The notes beneath the pieces are model-generated. The model searched no databases, was not told the DNA's origin, and saw only the letters and a program-made list of their open reading frames with translations. A program made the translations under genes and the position numbers. From Mucor racemosus (lineage: Eukaryota > Mucoromycota > Mucoromycetes > Mucorales > Mucoraceae), in NCBI GenBank assembly GCA_027405735.1, contig JAPEHQ010000018.1, forward strand, positions 372,001 to 436,000: a DNA stretch of 64,000 nt, given 5' to 3'. Each line of letters starts with the position of its first letter. Positions within the stretch are counted from its first letter, which is position 1. Below are positions 23,301 through 34,542 of the stretch, piece after piece.

Positions 23301-23558
23301 TCTCACTGTACCACACATCTCATCAATTACTAGCGTACATGTGCATTTCCCAGTTAGATTCAAATTCTACAAATCAAGACAATTCTGTTGTGTTACTAAA
23401 TTATTTAAATCTGGTGAGAAAAAGAACATTGGCCATAATAAAGTCTTTTCCCTCTTTTCAATTTACGTTTTGCTTATTTCTCCACTTTCTCCCCTCACAT
23501 AACTTCCTCTTATTTTAATTGATTGAAAATCCATTCCTTTTTTACTTTATTGAAAAAA

Positions 23559-24065
23559 ATGACAGCCAAACGTTTCTTACAAGTACTTGCAGCAGTTTTC
23601 GTATTCATCACTGCATGTTCCGCTCAAATTGGTACCGAGGTAAATTTCCCAATTACCAATAGTACCATTGAACCCGGACAAAAGATTGATATTGCTTATG
23701 GATATCAGAACATGGGCAATGGCTCTTATGTTGTGGATATCGATCTCTGGCAAGACAATTCTTTGAGCTTGTTGGCCAAAAATATCGACACAGATGTATC
23801 TATTCCTTCTGGTAATTCAACTGGTACTCAGCTTAGTTTCTTCTTGAATTCTACTTATAGTTGGTCTGTACCCCATGGTCTAAACCAAACCGTTTACTTG
23901 ACTGTAACCACTAAATCCAAGCTTTCATATTCTAATGTCGATTTAAGTATGCGTTCTCGTGCTATTGTACTTCATGTAAATGCTGGTATCATGAATTTGC
24001 CTATGCAAAAACTCGGTTTAGCAGCATTATCCATTTTTGTTTTATGTCTTGCTGGATTCTTTTAA
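23559..24065 (+). CDS. Secreted GPI-anchored Ser/Thr-rich cell-surface protein
   Basis: Single exon, 168 aa. A hydrophobic signal peptide (about residues 1-23, ending ACSAQ) precedes an Ig-like beta-rich domain. The domain begins VNFPITNSTIEPGQKIDIAYG, the pattern of the Kre9/Knh1-type Ser-Thr-rich GPI-anchored family. About five N-glycosylation sequons are present, and a C-terminal hydrophobic tail (LGLAALSIFVLCLAGFF) is typical of a GPI-attachment signal. Such proteins sit in the plasma membrane or cell wall and are linked to glucan assembly. The ATG at 23559 was chosen because it starts the signal peptide directly; an upstream in-frame TTG would add charged residues. No intron. Confidence 0.75.
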   Translation: MTAKRFLQVLAAVFVFITACSAQIGTEVNFPITNSTIEPGQKIDIAYGYQNMGNGSYVVDIDLWQDNSLSLLAKNIDTDVSIPSGNSTGTQLSFFLNSTYSWSVPHGLNQTVYLTVTTKSKLSYSNVDLSMRSRAIVLHVNAGIMNLPMQKLGLAALSIFVLCLAGFF

Positions 24066-24311
24066 TATTTGATTTGTATAATAATAACAACTATCTATAA
24101 TAAATATACTAATTTTTTTTTAATCCATTCAAACATTCATACCGTCAATTTTGGGCCATTTGAAAACGTTGATGTTACAATGGTAATAATTTCAGTTACA
24201 CATTTGTGTTACAATTCCATTTTTTTCTCTTGTGAGAGCCATACACACGCTCAAAGTATTATTTTTAACTTTTTTTTTTTTTTTTCTTCCTTTCTTTTTG
24301 TCTAAAAGAAA

Positions 24312-24914
24312 ATGATTTCAATACAAGAAGACAGAGCAGATAGATTAACAGCAGTTGCAAAGAAAAAGGTAAACTTAAAAAGAGAAAATATATTGATCGA
24401 CATGTTGATTTTCTCAAATTGCAGTTGCATAAGTTTCAATCCAAAAAAGTTAATCAAACGGATGGGCTAGAGCAAGAGAATATTAGACTAAAAGAAAGGC
24501 TATTTAAGTCCGAGAACCAAATTGAATTAATGGAACATGAAATACAGAGCCTAAGACTAAGAAATAATGAACTGAAAAGCCTGTTGACTCGAGATGATGC
24601 TGATATTAGATTTTTGGATCATCAAGCGCTTGGTACGTTTATTTTTTGTTTACATGTGATATTGTACGCTAACACACATAATTAGAGGCATATGAAAGAG
24701 AAGAAAGGTAAATAAGATAAGATCTCCAAATAAATAGGGAGGGCAATTAATATGTTCTACGCTGTTGTAGGACAATATATAATGATTTTAGGAACAAAGT
24801 TACTGATCTCAAAGAAAGATACAGAGGTGATTCAGCAGGTAGAGCATCTAAAATATTATTGCATGAAAATGGTTATTTAATCAATCACTTTAGAATTATG
24901 CAGTGGCTGTATAG
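24312..24914 (+). CDS. Small coiled-coil protein with golgin-like N-terminus
   Basis: Five exons: 24312..24368, 24425..24632, 24686..24707 (22 nt), 24771..24838, 24904..24914; 121 aa. The N-terminal segment RADRLTAVAKKKLHKFQSKK recalls the AAKKKLREYQ motif at the start of GM130-type golgins. The rest is a heptad-patterned coiled coil (LEQENIRLKERLFKSENQIE). The C-terminal helix IYNDFRNKVTDLKERYRGD ends after a three-residue last exon. Function is not established; a Golgi-tether or adaptor role would be inference from the N-terminal motif alone. All four junctions are in phase, and the two smallest exons could be misassigned. Confidence 0.6.
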
Positions 24915-25095
24915 GCGAATTGATTGAGATCTAACACAAATAAATATACAGAGAACATACTCCCCTTAATTTTCTCTCAACAAACACACATACCACGCAA
25001 CCCCTTTTATACAGATCATATATATAATATTAATGATAAATAATCTTTTCTTTTTGTAATTATAAAACCATTTATTTCTTTAATAACGTATATAT

Positions 25096-26378
25096 ATGTT
25101 TTATAACATCATCCGCAATATTATTTGTTATTTTTGCTTATATTTTGGAGTAGTTGAAGTATTGGCCCAGCAACCAGCAGCATTACCACAACAGCAACAG
25201 CCGTTAACACCACCGTCAAATACATACGAGCTTTTAAAACAACTACCGGAAACTTCTAAATTCTCGTCGTTACTAGATCCAGAGCTTCAATTATATTTAC
25301 AAAATCATACTGATATTACGGTATTCGCACCATATAACGATGCTTTTCATCATACATTGTTGTTGGATCGAAACACAACGAAATACCATATATTGCCTCA
25401 ACTATGCTTGGATGATTGCTGGAACGATGGGTCTCTGTACAAATCAATATCGTACATGAGATTGTGGACCAACCGTAACAAGAATACTAAACAAATAGAG
25501 TCGGGTAATATGCAATCTGCAGCTGTTATAAACTCTATACAAATTCCTTCACAGCGAAGTGTCGTGCATATAATTGATTCAAGTAAATAATCCCCTCCTC
25601 CTTCTTCATCCTCCTTCTACTAACAGACTTGTATTCTCATAATAGTATTAACAGTACCTCTTGATATTGAAACGACACTTGCAAATTTGAAATTTACAAA
25701 AGCAAAAGAGATGATTTCTCAAATTCGCCAAAACAACAAATCTAATCATAATAGCGCACTTGATGAGGTTAGTAATATAGATACGCACAGTAATTAACAA
25801 AAAGTAAATTTACTTGTAATTAATGCGTTTAGATGTCTACATTGTTTATGCCAAATAATCAAGCATTTGGTAATGTGGATCCCAACACACTTGGGTTCGA
25901 TATTAATGCTATGATTTATAATGCACATGTTGTGAAAGGGTTTTTCACTAGCCAGCAACTAAAGTATTCTAACAATACGATACAAAATTTAGCTGGATCA
26001 AATATAACAATCCATGACAGCCAAAGTAAAGCAAAGGCAAATTATGTCATTACTTGGATGCAGCTAACAAAAGATTCCCATTTATAGTTTCTATCGATAA
26101 TAATACAGCAAATCTCATTATAAAGGATATCATAACAGAAAATGCAATCATTCACAGCATTGATCAAAGTAATTTCTTACATGCATTTAGGCTTAAATTT
26201 TTTTTTTTTTAAATTATATTATATATTATTTTTAGTAATTTGGACAACAACATGGGTCACTTCTACTAACGACAATACAACAGTGAAAAAAGTAAACAAC
26301 GCCGCTGATATATCAAATCCGTCGAAATTTTCATTACACATTACATTGATTGTATGGTGGTTTTTTTTGTCATGTTAA
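25096..26378 (+). CDS. Fasciclin (FAS1) domain cell-surface protein
   Basis: Exons 25096..25582, 25646..25767, 25833..26168 (with one irregularity), 26236..26378. The N-terminus is hydrophobic (signal peptide, cleavage after VLAQ). Two FAS1 repeats follow: the first has the H1 motif DITVFAPYNDAF, the second STLFMPNNQAFGNVD, and the H2-like end is IIHSIDQ. The C-terminus is hydrophobic (HITLIVWWFFLSC), consistent with a GPI anchor. Frame is lost between 25995 and 26060. Either a 1-nt frameshift is present or a very short 38-nt intron (26021..26058, GTAAAG...TGCAG) is removed, which restores phase exactly. The family mediates adhesion at the cell wall. Confidence 0.75.
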
Positions 26379-26469
26379 ATATTGTATGTGTAACATTTGC
26401 TCCTAAATAAATAAAGTAATGGTACTCCCTAAAAAAAGGTCGTTTATTGTTTCAACATTTAAACTTTGA

Positions 26470-26526
26470 TTTTATTTTCTAGTCGTTTTTTTCTTCTTCT
26501 TTTCTTTTCTTTTCTTTTTTTTTTTC
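26470..26526 (+). promoter_or_regulatory. Pyrimidine-rich tract upstream of the 26548 start
   Basis: Almost unbroken T/C tract (TTCTTCTTTTCTTTTC and similar) ending 22 bp before the ATG. Such tracts are common initiator or core-promoter elements of strongly expressed fungal genes. The assignment is inference. Confidence 0.35.
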
Positions 26527-26547
26527 ATCATCATCAAAAAATATACA

Positions 26548-28101
26548 ATGGCCAAGAAAGGAGGTAATAAGAAAAAGTCAAACGCTCGCAAGAACCAAAA
26601 GAAGGTCGTCACTACACCTACTGCCAATCCCTCTACACCTGAAGAGTCTTCACCTGTTACACCTGTCAACACGCTCGATACTGATAAAGCTAATGTCTTG
26701 ACAGGGTCCATTGATCAAAATATTACCAAGGAGGAGCAGCAGATCGAGGAGATTCAGAAGGAGGAAGAAGAAAAACAAGCAGAAAAGCCATTTATCCTAT
26801 CCAATGCATCAGAAGAAGCATCAACATCAACATCTGAGAATATTATTGAATCTCTTGATGTTAAAGAGACCTTGGAAGAGCCTCCTCATGTTCAAGTTAA
26901 AGCTGAACCTGTAGCTGTCATTTTAGAAACTTCATCCGAGGCTGAGCAACCTGCTGTCATTACATTGGAAAAATCCATCATTCCTGAAGAGCAACAACAA
27001 ACCATTGATGTTGAGCCTGTACCTGTGGAAATTTCACCTGTCTTGCCTAAAATTGAGACTGAAGAAGTACCCTTACTCCAAGAAAAGAAACAAGACCAAG
27101 AACCTGTTGCTTTGGTTTTATCTGAATCTAAGACTACTAGCACAGAAGAGGAGCAACAAGCATCTGCAGCTAATCAAGATCAATCAACACCAGAAGCCAT
27201 CACTGCAACTACTGCTGCTGAGCAGCAAATTGCTTTTGAAAAAGAACGTGTTGCTACTATTGCCGCTGCTGTCACCAGTGAGGAAGATTCCTCATCATCA
27301 GCAAAGCCTGAGATTCAGGAACATAAGGCTGTGGAACAGATCCAAGAAAATAAACAAGAACCCGAACAAATTTTTACTCATGAAGATGATCAAGTACCTG
27401 AACAAAAGGAACCTAAAAATCTCGTGCCACAAACAACAGTGAGTGAAACCAAAAATGTACAAGAACCTCATGTATCGGAACCCATTACTTCTGTCATCGC
27501 AGAAAAGACCTCTCAATTAGCTGATGACAAAGAGATTAACCAAAAAGAAGCTACTACCGAACCTAATGAAAATCAACATGCTGCAGCTACCGCACAATCA
27601 GAGGAACAAGTTGCATCAGTTTCCCCTGTCGTTATTGTTGATGATGTTGATCAAGTTGCTGTTCCCGCCCAAACAGAAAAGGAAACTACTCCTGCTGTTA
27701 GTACTACATCATTAGAAAAAGAGGATACACCTACAGTTCGATCACAAAGCGTGCTAACTAGTACTAATACAGACGCTACTATTAATGAAGAAGAAATTAT
27801 CACCCCCAAGAGTTCTCTTAAGAAGAGTAGAAGCATCCTCGGATCCAAAGACAAAAATGTTACAAAGAGAAAATCACAAATTTTAAGTTTATTTAAACGT
27901 GGTGGGGATAAGGTATTACACAATGTATAACAGTAGTATTTATATATAGGATATTAACAAAATACAAAATGATAGACCCCTCCTGTTCCTGAGTTACCAG
28001 TGATTACAGAAAAGAAACGAGCTGAAAAGAAATTAAATAAACGCAAATCCTGGATGTTTTGGAAATCATCGACTGCAGTAGCAGGTCAGCAAAAAAATTA
28101 G
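26548..28101 (+). CDS. Acidic low-complexity Glu/Gln/Val/Pro-rich protein
   Basis: Exons 26548..27912 and 27976..28101; intron 27913..27975; 496 aa. I do not recognise a family. It starts with a basic, nuclear-localisation-like Lys/Asn/Arg block (GGNKKKSNARKNQKK). About 380 residues rich in Glu, Gln, Thr, Val and Pro follow, with loosely repeated P-V-x-V-I/E-x-E motifs and no globular signature. It ends in a basic Ser/Lys region (SSLKKSRSILGSKDKN) and, in exon 2, a conserved-looking EKKRAEKKLNKRKSWMFWK. It is probably intrinsically disordered with two basic ends that could bind nucleic acid or membrane. Its promoter has a long C/T-rich tract immediately before the ATG. Confidence 0.7.
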
Positions 28102-29859
28102 ATACATACTACTATTAAAAAAAACAACTCATAATTTTATAATTAAAAACAATTAAATACGCATAGTTATAATAACATCTAATTTTTCCTTATGTATTAC
28201 GTTTCGTTTATCGACTATTTTTATAATAAAAACTACCTATATAAATATGAAGTTATTGCAGCATGTAGCCTTTTTACATGATCTGCAGCAAAAAAAAATC
28301 CTGTAATGCTAACGCAAGTGCCAATCTTAGTGATTTTAGTAAAAGCAGAAAGTTGCTTAATGCATTTGGAGCTGCCGCTACAAGTATCGGTTCATGTAAT
28401 CCGTCAGGATTTAGATCCAAGTATTTTACTTGTAAGCTAAATATAAAGGAAATCATCGTGGCAAATGATATTAATATGTTGTCCATTAATTCCCTTCTGA
28501 TGTACTTTTTCCTTAGTAATACGTCAATCATTTGCCTTAGCTATGTTTTGAAAAAATAATGAGAAAAGCGGCGGCAATATATCCCTGCTAACCAGATGTA
28601 TAATCCAACGCATAATAGGCTATTGAAGTCAGGCAAGTGAGAAACTAACTTGTAGCAAAAACGCGCAACCAGTTAAATTCATCTAAAAATTTAAAACTTC
28701 TAAAATAAGGTCGATTAATGGGTTAATGGGTTATTACTTACTTCATTATTTCAATAAATAACGGCAAATAATAATAATAATAATAACAAAGTGTGCCTGA
28801 GATCTTATAAAAAAAATACAGTTTGCATAATTTTTGTTTACCAAATGCCATAAGCTAACATACATCCTTCGAACAACTGATTTTCGTTTTCAGTACTTGA
28901 ATGTTAAGCTTTGTTGCCGCATAACTCGGTGAAGAATTGAGATAAAAAAGGGTTACTTAAATAACAAAATATGTTTGTTGTAACGTGCTCTTTCATATAT
29001 TTGAGTATCGAACTCCATTTTTTTTCTTTCTTTCTTTTTTGACATTATATCGTAAATTTCGAATTGTTTGATATGTAGATTAGCATGTTTTCGGCGTTTC
29101 TAGAATAGCCTTGATTTATATCTATCTAATGAACTTTTTTCCTCCATAAATAATGACTTTTATGGATATACCGCAAAAAACGAGAATAAAAAGGGCTTTT
29201 CAAACTTGTTGCATTTTTCCAGTTACTTAATTTTTTCCAAGCAGAGGAAAAGAATTTTCTTTTTTCAAAAACGTGTGCTAAAAGTCTTCAAAAACAGATG
29301 TTAGCTAATGAAATCAAAATATATTATTCATACATTTACTGCACATTAAGTGCAACGGGAACTCATTTGGATCCATATTCAGTGAAAAATGGTGAGTTTA
29401 CTGACGTTAGCAGGTATAAATATATATAGCAGGTAACCAACTTGTTGTTCAAATTTACCGAATGAATAATGGTCAATGATCCATGGATGCTGATATGTAA
29501 AATACTTGTAGTATTTATTCATATGTACGATCATATAGAGTGATATATAGTTTACTTGGTGGATCAGTATTCATAGAGATCATATTCTAATTGCTTCAAT
29601 AATAAAAGTCCACAGTAAGCTATAGATGAACTTTGACGGTTGTTTTCTCTCAACTCTCAATGCGCAGTATATTATGAAAGTTGTCCTCCTTTGAGATCAA
29701 CGTGTCAAAGATGTGTACCTACTCTCAGCTGGAAGTTATTGGGTTCGAAATTTGCCAAGATAACTAGGGTTTTTGTTGCCGGTTTTTTACGGTTGTAAAA
29801 AAGTATATTTCAGTATTTCAGATGGTTTTCAAATGCTTTTTTGCCCAATATTGAGTTAA
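28102..29859. other. Intergenic, no gene seen
   Basis: AT-rich. Overlapping ORFs at 28274-28559 on both strands carry no family signature. A TAA/ATA microsatellite lies near 28768-28785. A stretch near 29345-29400 loosely resembles 9955-10010, too weakly to name a repeat. Confidence 0.4.
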
Positions 29860-31196
29860 ATTACGTGAAATCTTCAACGAAGATGTATCTTTTCTCTATG
29901 GGCCATTGCTATAATATGTCCGAAAATCGACGAGTTCATACCAGTATATAAGTGCACTACTGACCCAATATTGACCTAAAATTGGTTGTAAAAAAATGAG
30001 TATTTAAATTGAGGTGTTACTTTTTTGTATTCACAAGATAGATCCAATTGAAAAGTACTCTTTATTTTTTGTTTCAGCAAAAAATGTTGATTTTTTGTCG
30101 AGATAATCAAAATAATAGTTCACATTACAGCTTAAAATCTATGCTAACTGAGTTCCAAAATTGATTTGCCAAATCGATCAAAAAATGATCAAAAAAACGA
30201 ATTTGCTTAATAGTTCATGAACTGCAAAGCAAATTGAGCTAGCGTACGAAATAGTTTTTGTACAGTTTTAAATTCTGCATCTATCCAAACAAAATTTAAG
30301 CAAATGCTTTACATTGATTTTGCATAAAATGCGATTGAAATTTTTAAGGTTTTTTGAAAGCACAGATCACTTTTCATAAGCATAGTTCAAATATAAGTAA
30401 TTGAGATGATGTGTGGCAAAATTATTTATTAATTGAGCTATTGCCAAACCTTCTAGCTGCATTTTTCGTAGAGAAAGCAAGGGTTTTGTCAATTTTTTCT
30501 TGAAATTCAGAGTTTGGGATGAGGGTATATGTTTAGGACATAGACTATACTGGGTACATGTATTACTAGTAGAAGTGCTCAAAGGATTATTTAGACATTA
30601 TTCTTAGCATAGAAGGATGAGTATGAGGTGATAATGATGTATGCCAATTTTATTTCATTTAGTTATGTTACATTTAGTCTATGATGAAATGGTGTAGCCT
30701 GAGATCCTGAAGTGAGCCAATCATGAACTCGTTCCTGGAAATGGAATTCAACTAATTCCTTTTGTATCAACATTCACGGTCTAAAGTAAATCAAGCACGA
30801 AGATCCTATATACTTAACTTGGTCGTATCCTATTAAACTTGCTATGGCCAACCTATTATATCATCATGTTGTAATAAACTAGTTCTTCAAGACGATGAAA
30901 TCATACTTTCATACACTCTGTATTGTAGACGACTCTATATCCACGCTTCCAAAACATATAAATACCCTGAATCCTGATGTCGTTCGAGGTGGATTCATTA
31001 TCTTTTGTACCTACAATATACTCAATAAATATATCTAGTTTTAACTTTATTTTCTAGTTATTCATTGTGTATATTTAAACAGTATATACGTCTTTTTTGA
31101 AGAAAAACCGAAAATATTCTTTCGTATACATTTTTGAATATTTTGAAAAAAAACTAAATTGGGCTTGAGAGAGCTCAACAAGTCCAATGATATGAA

Positions 31197-31233
<37 letters not shown>

Positions 31234-31460
31234 CTGCTTAATATAACAAATGTTTTGAAATCTACTACAAAAATGTTAAAAAATGAAAAAAAAAAATAAA
31301 GGTGCTTGGAAGTTTTCCATACTTAAACATGTTATAGAGCTCCTCAAAATAGGTAAGTTTCATTATTAAAAAGTGTTAGTATAGCTTAATTTTTTGCAGA
31401 GATATCAAGCCTCAAAATTCTGACATTTTAGCAGCTATAGTGAAAACGTGAAAACTGAAA
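29860..31460 (-). repeat. Unclassified dispersed repeat, family B copy 2 (interrupted)
   Basis: Inverted partner of 4010..5540. Collinear similarity is found on both sides of an inserted solo LTR (30530..31081). A poly-A run of about 31 (31200-31231) lies inside. It has no ORF. Edges are approximate. Confidence 0.7.
30530..31081 (+). mobile_element. Solo LTR, family C copy 1
   Basis: Starts TGTTTA and ends TAAACA, a perfect 6-bp terminal inverted repeat of the TG...CA type. It is flanked by a perfect 5-bp target duplication GTATA (30525-30529 and 31082-31086). The 552-bp sequence matches 49569..50137 throughout. It contains a TATA-box core CCAAAACATATAAATACC near 30950. No internal retrotransposon sequence remains, so this is a solo LTR left by recombination. 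Confidence 0.88.
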
Positions 31461-32168
31461 ACAAAGAATTTCCTGTAGCTTATAGCAAATAATAATTCAA
31501 AATAACAAAACAGTGGAGATGATTCAAACAGTTCCAGTATATACCTATATGCTATATGTATTATACAATTTTGTTATTTACTGTTTTACTGATATAATAA
31601 GTTGAACAGGATCATAATTCAGCGGCCCTATTTACGCATATTATTTGAGGAAACAGGTATCATAATACATTGTAAACCTTCCAAGTAGCTGGAAACTTGA
31701 GCTTAATTGGCTCACCAGGTATACAAATATAATAAACCTCGTTGGATAGATCGAAATTCAAACAGCAAATTTCATCTATAAAGCGGTTTTAAAACCAAAT
31801 AGTTATTGAAAAATAAACTGGAGCTTTCAAGACAATTTTATATGTAATTTGTAAGAAATAAAGAGATGAATATACAATACAAAGTTTTTTTTAAAGCATT
31901 TAATGAGTTAGCTCAACACACTATGTACTTTATTGCGCAAATAAGCACTCTTATTGTTTGTAAACATTCTAATTTCAAATGCAGTGTGCATAGCAATCAA
32001 AAAGCGCTTACTGTAGATGTTTCCAACACCTCCAGAAAAATGGAAACTTGGCAAGGGGCGTCACATTTAACAAGAGTAGAGGGACACAAGCCCGTCAATA
32101 TTCCATCTTTTACGATATTCACCTGATTTTTTATTATACAAGTATTATCACTAATATCGTCTCAAAGG
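31461..32168. other. Spacer upstream of cardiolipin synthase
   Basis: AT-rich; the ORF at 31866-32126 overlaps the promoter of the next gene and has no recognisable domain. Nothing else seen. Confidence 0.4.
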
Positions 32169-33364
32169 ATGTTTCGACTACAACATCAACAAACGCGCAC
32201 TCTTTTTATCATGGCATCAAGAATGAAACCAACAACAATAAACCAAATATCTCTACCCCTAAAAGCAAATTGGGTGAAATTTGCAGCATTTCCCAAGCCT
32301 GTCACTAGGTAAAATACAAAGGTTCACTGATGTGTAGTATACAGAGCTTATAGCCTTGCATTAGATTCAATACCTTTAGACCTTTACAACGTTGTTTCAA
32401 ATCTGATTTGCAAGAATCTTCAAATGAGAAAGAAAAGAAATCTCTCAAAAAGGTATACAAACACTTTTTTTTTTAAAAGAAAAAAGATAAATGGGATTGT
32501 AGATTGACATCATTATAAAAGGAATTGAAAGAGAATATTTATACAATTCCAAATTTACTGACATTTGGCCGATTGGCAGCAGCACCGTGTGTTGGATATA
32601 TGATTTTACAGCAAAATTATGATGGTGCATTGGTTTTATTCGCATTAGCAGGGTTTACAGATTTAGTAAGTTGCTAGTTGAATTGATAAAGACAACCTTT
32701 TTTTTTTTTGACAATTGTAATCATAAAGTTAGATGGCCATATAGCAAGAAAATATAATATGAAGACACTATTGGGCACAATTATTGATCCATTAGCGGAT
32801 AAAGTATTAATGACAGTGATGACAGTAACATTAGCAATGGAAGGGACTTTACCAGGTACGTATATATGATGATTGATCAACAGATTATTCATTCGATTAC
32901 CATGCAAAAAAAGTGCCACTAGCAGCAATTATTTTGGGCAGAGATGCAGGGCTCATTTTATCAGCATTTTACTATCGCTACATATCCCTACCAGAACCGG
33001 TATGATTTAAGAAAATTATAGTAAACTGATGCAATGATTTTATTTTTTGCTACTAATATCCCATTTTAGAAAACAATTGCACGTTATTTTGATGGTACAA
33101 TTCCTTCAGCAGAAGTGAAGCCAACTCAAATTAGTAAGATCAACACCGCATTGCAACTAATTTTAATGGGATTTTCTTTGACTACTGTTAGTATGGGAGT
33201 ACCTTCTAGCGAGGCAATGACAGCATTACAGTAAGTTTATGCGGATTAATTGGTCGCTTTCAAGCCGATTAACGCTCATTCTTAGGTGGGTTGTAGGAGG
33301 AACTACTGTTTGGTCAGGAGCTAGTTATATATTTTCAAAGGATGCAGTACGGATTTTAAAGTAA
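32169..33364 (+). CDS. CRD1: Cardiolipin synthase, CDP-alcohol phosphatidyltransferase type
   Basis: Seven exons: 32169..32308, 32365..32452, 32522..32665, 32729..32855, 32914..32999, 33070..33230, 33286..33364; 274 aa. The enzyme joins CDP-diacylglycerol and phosphatidylglycerol in the inner mitochondrial membrane. A basic Phe/Arg/Gln-rich N-terminus resembles a mitochondrial presequence. The entry helix IPNLLTFGRLAAAP precedes the signature D-G-x2-A-R-x8-G-x3-D-x3-D, intact at residues 126-148 (DGHIARKYN...GTIIDPLAD). The downstream motif VKPTQISKINTALQ is characteristic of the cardiolipin-synthase branch rather than PGP synthase. Several hydrophobic helices follow. All junctions are in phase and no defect is seen. 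Confidence 0.95.
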
Positions 33365-33773
33365 TGAAATTAAACTACAATTTAAAATACAGTGTCAAGT
33401 TTGGGTTACAAGGTGTTGTACATTTCTGTGCGAGCGCGTATATATGTTGTGTCATTTTAGAAACGTGCTATATTTAAATTAAATGAGTTATTATGCTAAC
33501 TATAGCTTTCTTTCTTTTTTTTATATTAATTAAAATCTGAGAAATCAAGTTAAATCAATTCTGTACAAAAATAAACTTCAAGGTTAGGTGAAAAATAAAC
33601 GGAGATTGTTACTCATAATTCAAAATATACATCATTTCACTTGCAAACACATAATAAAAATCATTCTACTTTTTTTCTCTCTTTTTCATATTTTTGTTTG
33701 TTTTTATTTGCTTTTTTTTTAAGGGGTCGAAAACCATTAATTGACACAAACATCTAAAGAAAAAAAAATCAAA
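33365..33773. other. Promoter region of the kinesin-like gene
   Basis: About 400 bp with the CRD1 3' UTR and a T/C-rich tract (33660-33720) close to the next start codon. No other feature. Confidence 0.4.
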
Positions 33774-34509
33774 ATGAATACCCCTTCTTCTCTTTCAGTC
33801 AATAATAATGAAAATATGCCCTCAAATAATATTTTAGTTGGTAAAAAAAAAATTTAATTGATTTGTGTATATGATCCAGTCTTTAAGACCGTGCGTTTTT
33901 TTTTCTGCTTGTAAATAGCATTACAGATTTTACCAAAGTTACCTCAGCAACAAACCATAAATGATATAATTGAATCTACAGAAAACCAAGTTAAACTGAA
34001 TATACCAAAAGCACCTGTGTTTTCATTTAATCTTGTCCTGGACTCCAACTCACAAAAAGAAGAATATAATGAATATTTATTTGAAACAATACCAAAATTA
34101 GCCATGGATCAACTTCGTCAAGGTAAATTTTTCTCTCATACGTGAAGAATATAGAAGAGACATTAAATATTGTGTTTTTTTTTTTTTGTGTAGGTCATAA
34201 TACAAGTGTTCTATTCTATGTAAGTTAATTAAAAGCAGTACTTTGATCATAAACTTGTATTGACGAGTTACACAAGGACGCCTTGGCAGCAAACAATAGA
34301 TTTGACACTCGAATCATTTTAGAATTTGCACATTTATTTGAATTAGAAGATCACGACATATACATTAAATTTATCGAGTACAATGGCCAACATACTGAAG
34401 ACCTGATATCTGCTGAAAAAAGCAACCACCATAAATTCGAATATCGTATTGACACAATTGATCTCGCCTTAAAGTATGTACCATGTTCAAATCAAACGAA
34501 ACAACAAGA

Positions 34510-34542
<33 letters not shown>

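Noticed and set aside
26711..27715. Several long frames overlapping the acidic protein gene on both strands
   Set aside because: They are shadows of the repetitive GAA/CAA-rich coding sequence and contain no domain; the main frame explains the region.
28274..28559. Overlapping ORFs on both strands as a gene
   Set aside because: Neither frame shows a known motif, and no start or intron structure extends them.
29345..29400. Similarity to 9955-10010 as a possible further repeat family
   Set aside because: Only about 55 bp with many mismatches; too weak without a computed alignment.
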